Shown here one piece after another: positions 6,860 to 10,413 of a DNA stretch of 10,413 bases. How positions within the stretch are numbered: position 1 is the stretch's first letter; each line of letters opens with the position of its first letter. Position numbers and translations under genes: made by a program. The DNA is from Candidatus Rokubacteria bacterium RIFCSPLOWO2_02_FULL_72_37 (GTDB lineage: Bacteria; Methylomirabilota; Methylomirabilia; Rokubacteriales; CSP1-6): NCBI GenBank assembly GCA_001790315.1, contig MGCE01000042.1, forward strand, positions 3,409 through 13,821. The letters are read 5' to 3'. The notes beneath the pieces are model-generated. The model was not told where the DNA came from, ran no database searches, and worked only from the letters and a program-made list of their open reading frames with translations.

Positions 6860-7689
6860 GGACGCACCCACACGGTCGCGCAGCCGGTGATCCACTCCGC
6901 GACGGGCTCGTACGCGAGGACCTCGCCCTTCCAGCCCGGCACGGCCCCCAGCAGCGCGAGCCAGTTGCGGATCTCCTGACCGCCATTGCCGCCGTCGCGC
7001 TCGATCTCGGCCCAGCTCCAGTCGAGGAGCGGCTCGATGTCGGCGCGGGCGATGTGGTCGAGCACGCGGTGGTCCCAGTCGGGGTTGATGCGCCCCGTCT
7101 CGGGCGTGCCGACCCAGTGCGAGACGCCGCCGGTGGCGACGAGGGCGATCCGCTCGGTCGCGGGTCGGGAGCGCACGAAGTCGCCGACGAAGGCGCCGAC
7201 CTCGTGGCAGCGGCGGGGCGTCGGCAGCGGCGGCGCCCCGCAGTTCGTGTAGACGGGCGCGATCGGCACACCGCCCTCCGGCGTCAGGAAGTGCAGCGGG
7301 ACCGACAGCTCGTCCCAGCTCTCGATCTCGTAGGAGTACGCGAAGTCGATGCCCGCGGCGAGCGCCTGCTCCAGGAGCGCCATCGACCAATCGGGGGCGC
7401 CCGGGATCTTCCGCGGCGCCAGGCGCATGAGGCGTGCGCCGCCCGCGCTCGGGGCGTCGTAGGCGTCCGCCAGGCCGACGCAGAACGCCGGCAGGTTGTT
7501 GTAGGCGAAGTTCTGGAGGTGATCGTTCACGAACATCACGATGAGGTCGGGGCGCGTCGCGGCGAGCCGCCGCCGCAGCTCGTGGAAGCCGGCGTAGAGC
7601 CGATCACGCTGCTCGGGCTTGCCGATCTCCGGTTTGCCGGTGATCAGCGGGGCATGCGACGTGAGCAGCGCGGCGACGATCTCGGCCAT
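6856..7689 (-). CDS. LigB-type (class III) extradiol ring-cleavage dioxygenase, catalytic subunit
   Basis: This 277-residue protein belongs to the LigB/DODA superfamily, which uses non-heme Fe(II) to open catechol-type rings next to the hydroxyls. The expected metal ligands are present: H12 (LLTSHAPL), H57 (VNDHLQNF) and E239 (GGQEIRNW). So is the acid/base histidine H191 (GGVSHWVG). Their spacing agrees with LigB of protocatechuate 4,5-dioxygenase (H12, H61, H195, E242 in Sphingobium, from memory). NLPAFCVGLADAY and SYEIESWDELSVPLHFL are further family-like blocks. The ATG at 7689 has GGAGGG 4 bases upstream and a promoter just before it. It is the first gene of an operon with a LigA-like subunit and a 2-hydroxyacid dehydrogenase. 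Protocatechuate or gallate-like substrates are possible, but neither can be chosen from sequence. Confidence 0.9.
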   Translation of the reverse strand: MAEIVAALLTSHAPLITGKPEIGKPEQRDRLYAGFHELRRRLAATRPDLIVMFVNDHLQNFAYNNLPAFCVGLADAYDAPSAGGARLMRLAPRKIPGAPDWSMALLEQALAAGIDFAYSYEIESWDELSVPLHFLTPEGGVPIAPVYTNCGAPPLPTPRRCHEVGAFVGDFVRSRPATERIALVATGGVSHWVGTPETGRINPDWDHRVLDHIARADIEPLLDWSWAEIERDGGNGGQEIRNWLALLGAVPGWKGEVLAYEPVAEWITGCATVWVRP

Positions 7690-7710
7690 CGAGCCCTCCA
7701 GGCGCCGGTC

Positions 7711-7739
7711 AGTTCAGCACCGGGACCGCACGCTGTCAA
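7711..7739 (-). promoter_or_regulatory. Predicted sigma-70 promoter of the ligB-like operon
   Basis: On the minus strand a perfect -35 TTGACA (7739-7734) is followed by exactly 17 bases and a -10-like TGAACT (7716-7711). A start about 7 bases on would give a leader of some 15 bases containing the ligB Shine-Dalgarno at 7699-7694. The -35 lies across the stop codon of the PIN toxin gene. The -10 is weak (3 of 6), so the call rests mainly on the perfect -35 and the spacing. Confidence 0.45.
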
Positions 7740-8134
7740 GCCGGCGCCCGCACCTCGACCTCGAGACGCTCGGCCGCGGCGGCGAGGCGGCGATCATACG
7801 TCACGAGCGCCGCCAGGTCTTCGCGGAGGGCGAGCGCGGTGGCGAGGTGGATCGCGTCCAGGGATCCGAGGGCGGGCGGCGGGAGCGCGGCCGCGGCCGC
7901 CAGCGCGCGGCGATCCACGTCGACCAGGGCAACGCGGGCGAGGACCGCCCGAGCCCGGCGACGCTCGGCGGACCCGAAACCGCCTCGGCGGAGGGCGCGC
8001 GGCACCTCCGTGAGGGCCAGCGCGCTCGAGACGCGCTCGGCATGGGGCCGGAGGAACTCGACCAGCGCCGCCGATTCCGGCTCGCGGACGACGAGCTTCA
8101 CGAGCGCCGAGGAATCGAGATACACGCAGCTCAC
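7736..8134 (-). CDS. PIN-domain toxin (VapC-like)
   Basis: The 132-residue protein is a PIN-fold ribonuclease. The acidic metal-binding set is visible: D7 (VYLDSSALVKL), E43 (ALTEVPRAL), D93 (GSLDAIHLATAL) and D114 (TYDRRLA), in the normal order and spacing for VapC toxins of about 130 residues. Such toxins cleave RNA, often tRNA or rRNA, when not held by their antitoxin. The GTG start at 8134 overlaps the antitoxin stop as GTGA, the usual translational coupling of these pairs. Nothing suggests inactivation. The target RNA is unknown. It is followed immediately by the promoter of the dioxygenase operon. Confidence 0.9.
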   Translation of the reverse strand: MSCVYLDSSALVKLVVREPESAALVEFLRPHAERVSSALALTEVPRALRRGGFGSAERRRARAVLARVALVDVDRRALAAAAALPPPALGSLDAIHLATALALREDLAALVTYDRRLAAAAERLEVEVRAPA

Positions 8135-8415
8135 GCGTCCTCTTTCCGGAGCCTGCCGAGCGCCCGACTGGCCCGGCGCGAGGGTCGGCCGGGTGGAAGA
8201 CCGAGGGCCAGGAGGTCACCACCGGGCGCCGTGGCGCGTCCTGCGGCGACGAGACGGTCGAGCGCGGTCGCTCTCGCGTTCGTCGGCGCCAGCACGGCGA
8301 CGCGCCGCCCTCGCTCTTCCACCTCCAGGGTCTCCCCAGCCTTGACGCGTCTGAGGTACACGCTCAGGTTCTGTCTCAGCTCGCGCACGCCGACGGCGCC
8401 GGTGCGGTACCGCAT
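8131..8415 (-). CDS. Phd/YefM-family antitoxin
   Basis: This 94-residue antitoxin has the Phd-type N-terminal DNA-binding fold: VGVRELRQNLSVYLRRVKAG, then ETLEVEERGRRVAVLAPT. The C-terminal half (LLALGLPPGRPSRRASRAL) is the flexible, basic toxin-binding region. Antitoxins of this type bind and block the PIN toxin encoded by the next gene and repress their own promoter. I chose the ATG at 8415 over the in-frame ATG at 8424: no SD precedes either, the 8424 ATG lies inside a -10-like TACGAT, and 8415 falls where such a promoter would start transcription, giving a leaderless mRNA. The alternative adds three residues (MCY). The stop overlaps the toxin start. Confidence 0.88.
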   Translation of the reverse strand: MRYRTGAVGVRELRQNLSVYLRRVKAGETLEVEERGRRVAVLAPTNARATALDRLVAAGRATAPGGDLLALGLPPGRPSRRASRALGRLRKEDA

Positions 8416-8435
8416 GTAGCACATCGTAGCACATC
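8416..8435 (-). promoter_or_regulatory. 10-bp tandem repeat: probable antitoxin operator and promoter
   Basis: Two perfect copies of GATGTGCTAC (minus strand) stand end to end, 8435-8426 and 8425-8416, directly before the antitoxin ATG. They contain an extended -10, TGC-TACGAT (hexamer 8428-8423), 7 bases upstream of the ATG. A 10-bp period is one helical turn, which would place two antitoxin units on the same face of the DNA and over the promoter, as expected for autorepression. AT content is much higher than in the surroundings. Confidence 0.6.
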
Positions 8436-8546
8436 GTCCACCGGCGGCGCGGCGATCGAGCCCGTCCGCGGCGCCGCGCGGGCCGGGCGGCCGTGGGCGT
8501 ATGCTGGGGCCGGCCCGGGGAGGGCCCGGGCCCGGGAGGTGCGCCG

Positions 8547-8804
8547 ATGAAGCTCGACGTCAGGGGTCTCACCCTCGCTGCCGGCATCCTCTGGGGCGCC
8601 TGCATGCTGGTGCTCACGCTCGCGAACCTGATCTGGCCGACCTACGGTGTCGGGTTCCTCCAGGCCATGGCCTCGGTCTACCCGGGTTACACCGGCGAGC
8701 GGAGCCTGGTCCAGGTCGTGGTCGGGACGTGCTACGCGCTGGTGGACGGCGGCATCGCCGGCGGCGTGCTGGCCTGGCTCTACAACCGGCTCGCGCGCCG
8801 GTAG
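8547..8804 (+). CDS. Small two-helix membrane protein ('bacteriophage holin'-named family)
   Basis: This 85-residue protein has two membrane segments, about 8-29 (LTLAAGILWGACMLVLTLANLI) and 55-79 (VQVVVGTCYALVDGGIAGGV onward), ending in LAWLYNRLARR. The middle carries SVYPGYTG (43-50). Small proteins of this pattern (WG in helix 1, YPGY loop, ALVDG and WLYNRL in helix 2) occur in many bacteria and archaea and are often named 'bacteriophage holin' in databases. I recognise the pattern but know of no proof of function. The ATG at 8547 has GGAGG (8535-8539) 7 bases upstream. A weak -10-like TATGCT lies at 8500-8505. No endolysin or phage gene is nearby, so a lysis role is not supported here. 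It diverges from the toxin-antitoxin pair and ends 7 bases before the convergent radical SAM gene. Confidence 0.75.
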   Translation: MKLDVRGLTLAAGILWGACMLVLTLANLIWPTYGVGFLQAMASVYPGYTGERSLVQVVVGTCYALVDGGIAGGVLAWLYNRLARR

Positions 8805-8811
8805 GGCGCGG

Positions 8812-9705
8812 TCAGAAGCCGCGCGCCCACTCGGGGCGGAGCCGCACGCGGCCCGCGAGCGCGGCGTCGATCACCTCGAGCATCCGTGCGCGGTCGTCGG
8901 GCAGGGTGCCGCCGATCGGGACGTAGTTCGACGCGTGGTTGGTGCGGAAGACCGCGCGCGTCGGACTCGCCTCGGCGACGAAGGTCCGGAGCTCGCGGAG
9001 CAGCGCCGGGACGCGCGGCAGCCCGAAGCGGCCCTGGCGGTCGAGCGTGCCGAGCGGCGTGCCGGGCACCACCGTGAGCGTCAGCGCGGAGAGAAACCCG
9101 GGATCCATCGCGGTCGCCAGACGCGCCGAGGCGCTGGCGTGCTCCTGGCTCCGCTCCACGCCCGCCACGCCGAGCAGGAAGATGGCCGAAAGCGCCATGC
9201 CCGCCGCGCGCGCGCGGTGCGCGGCCTCGACGTGGTCGGCGAACGTCCCGCCCTTGGCGATGCGCTTGAGCGTCGGGTCGTCGCCGGACTCCGGGCCGAT
9301 GTAGAGGAGGCCGAGACCCAGGGCGTGCAGGCGCTCGAGCTCCGCCAGGGTCTTCGCCAGGATGTTGCGGGCCGTGGCGTAGGCGCTCACGCGGCGCAGG
9401 CGCGGAAAGGCCGCGCGGCAGGCCTCGAGGATCGGTTCCCACTGCGCGAGGTCCATGACGAGCGCGTCGCCGTCGGCGACGAAGACCTTCTCGACCCGCT
9501 CGCCGCGCGACCGGCCCGCCAGCGCGACGTCGGCGAGGGTCTCGTCGAGGGCACGGACGCGGAAGCGCTTGCTCCGGTACATGTCGCAGTACGTGCACGC
9601 ATTCCACGAGCACCCGATCGTCGCTTGCAGAATATAGGCGTCGGCCTCGCTCGGCGGCCGGTAGATCGTCCCCTCGTAGCGCACGGGGCCATTGTAGCCC
9701 GACAC
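8812..9705 (-). CDS. Radical SAM protein, Elp3/MiaB-type core
   Basis: The 297-residue protein carries the cluster motif as C32-x4-C37-x2-C40 (GCSWNACTYCDMY), with one residue more than the common Cx3Cx2C. Aromatic-rich variants such as this are usual in a broad family of uncharacterised radical SAM proteins. Other landmarks are the VFVADGDAL stretch (74-82), YIGPESGDDPTLKRI (135-149), typical of the Elp3-type barrel, and SNYVPIGGTLPDD (259-271). No B12-binding or SPASM domain is present. The GTG at 9705 follows the aldo/keto reductase stop with no gap (TGAGTG), so the two are co-translated; a GTG at 9684 is an alternative start. The reaction and substrate are unknown. Confidence 0.88.
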   Translation of the reverse strand: MSGYNGPVRYEGTIYRPPSEADAYILQATIGCSWNACTYCDMYRSKRFRVRALDETLADVALAGRSRGERVEKVFVADGDALVMDLAQWEPILEACRAAFPRLRRVSAYATARNILAKTLAELERLHALGLGLLYIGPESGDDPTLKRIAKGGTFADHVEAAHRARAAGMALSAIFLLGVAGVERSQEHASASARLATAMDPGFLSALTLTVVPGTPLGTLDRQGRFGLPRVPALLRELRTFVAEASPTRAVFRTNHASNYVPIGGTLPDDRARMLEVIDAALAGRVRLRPEWARGF

Positions 9706-10413
9706 TCAGGGCCGCGTGGCGAAGCCGCGCCAGGCCTCGGCCAGGCGGTCGAGCGCCGGCGGCGGCAGCGGGCCGCGCGCGAGGGCTGCGGCGGCCGCCT
9801 CGAGTTGCTGGAGGCTCGAGCAGCCCACGAGGACCGTCGACACGCCCGGCCCGGCCGCCGCGAACCGGAGCGCCGCCTCGACCACGCTCGCTGCGTGGCC
9901 CTCGCGCACCAGGACGTCGAGCCGGCGCGCGCGCGCGACGTCAGTCGCGTAGTCGGGCCCCGAGGCGATCGGCTCGACCGTGGGCACGGCCACCGGGTGG
10001 CGCTCGAGCGTGCCGCTGAGCGCGCCGCCCGCGAGCGCTCGGATCACGATGACGCCCACGCCGTGCCCGCGCGCCCGCGCGAGCAGCCCGCCGAAATCGT
10101 GCGCCGGAAAGCCGGGAGGCACGGCCGCGCCGGCAGTCGGGTTGAGCAGGTTGTAGCAGACCTGCGCGGTGTCGACCCCGCCCGCCTCGAGCGCCCGGTG
10201 CACCGCGCCGGTCTCGCCGAGGGCGGTGACGCCGACGAAGCGGAGCTTGCCCTGCTCGCGGAGGCGGACGAGCGCGGGGACGACCGCGTCGAGCACGGTG
10301 GCGACGGGGACACCGCGTCCGCCGGGCGCGGCCAGGATGGGGTTGTGGAGCTGGAGGAGATCCACGCGCTCGAGCCCGAGGCGCCGGAGGCTCACCTCGA
10401 GCGAGCGCGCGAT
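9706..10413 (-). CDS. Aldo/keto reductase family protein (5' end outside window)
   Basis: 235 residues of the C-terminal part are visible. The frame stays open to the window edge (IARSLE precedes VSLRRL), so the N-terminal part with the catalytic Asp, Tyr and Lys lies outside. The visible part shows SLRRLGLERVDLLQLHNP, which carries the active-site His of the family. It continues with LRFVGVTALGETGAV, YNLLNPTAG and the NADPH-binding tail STVLVGCSSLQQLEAA. These are (alpha/beta)8-barrel NAD(P)H-dependent oxidoreductases acting on aldehydes, ketones or sugars. The stop abuts the start of the radical SAM gene, which suggests a shared transcript. The substrate is unknown. Confidence 0.9.
   Translation of the reverse strand: MARSLEVSLRRLGLERVDLLQLHNPILAAPGGRGVPVATVLDAVVPALVRLREQGKLRFVGVTALGETGAVHRALEAGGVDTAQVCYNLLNPTAGAAVPPGFPAHDFGGLLARARGHGVGVIVIRALAGGALSGTLERHPVAVPTVEPIASGPDYATDVARARRLDVLVREGHAASVVEAALRFAAAGPGVSTVLVGCSSLQQLEAAAAALARGPLPPPALDRLAEAWRGFATRP

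Noticed and set aside
6644..7390. Extended minus-strand frame reading through the LigA-like gene
   Set aside because: The part upstream of 6859 is the shadow of the LigB-like gene in another frame. The ATGA overlap defines the real 71-residue gene.
8547..8804. Prophage remnant signalled by a 'holin'
   Set aside because: No integrase, endolysin, structural gene or attachment repeat is visible, and base composition is like the surroundings.

Overview
The window is very GC-rich and densely packed, with many GTG starts and genes that overlap or nearly touch. It holds a glycosyltransferase/radical-SAM operon, a LigAB-type extradiol dioxygenase and a chromosomal PIN/Phd toxin-antitoxin pair. No rRNA, tRNA, CRISPR, IS or phage structural gene is visible. 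This suits a chromosomal segment of a high-GC environmental (soil or sediment) bacterium. A lineage such as Candidatus Rokubacteria/Methylomirabilota is my guess from the general look of the proteins; it is not proven by the sequence.

Layout. (1) 57-4749, minus strand: a tight four-gene operon. In transcription order it encodes a DPM1-like family-2 glycosyltransferase, a radical SAM/SPASM protein, a second radical SAM protein with a short twitch-like tail, and a 676-residue fusion of a GT-C-type integral-membrane glycosyltransferase with a DUF2064/TIGR04282-type nucleotide-sugar-transferase-like domain. Spacings are +3, -28 and -34 bases. (2) 4750-4938: the largest intergenic stretch, 189 bases, a divergent promoter region with an imperfect hairpin in the doxX leader. 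(3) 4939-5547, plus strand: a DoxX-family four-helix membrane protein with a strong Shine-Dalgarno, convergent with the next operon. (4) 5579-7689, minus strand: ligB-like catalytic subunit, short ligA-like subunit and a D-2-hydroxyacid dehydrogenase, with a TTGACA-type promoter that overlaps the end of the neighbouring toxin gene. (5) 7736-8415, minus strand: a Phd-family antitoxin and PIN-domain toxin pair, preceded by a perfect 10-bp tandem repeat that overlaps a -10 element and suggests a leaderless, autoregulated mRNA. (6) 8547-8804, plus strand: an 85-residue two-helix membrane protein resembling proteins often named 'bacteriophage holin'. (7) 8812-10413, minus strand: an aldo/keto reductase (5' part outside the window) whose stop codon abuts the GTG start of an Elp3-type radical SAM protein.

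How the genes may work together. The most interesting unit is the first operon. A DPM1-like enzyme makes polyprenyl-phosphate-sugar, GT-C enzymes use such donors on the outer face of the membrane, and two radical SAM enzymes with auxiliary iron-sulfur ligands are translationally coupled between them. This looks like a pathway for a radical-modified glycan, glycolipid or peptide of unknown structure. The second operon looks like opening of a catechol-type ring followed by reduction or oxidation of a 2-keto/2-hydroxy acid; the substrate cannot be read from sequence.
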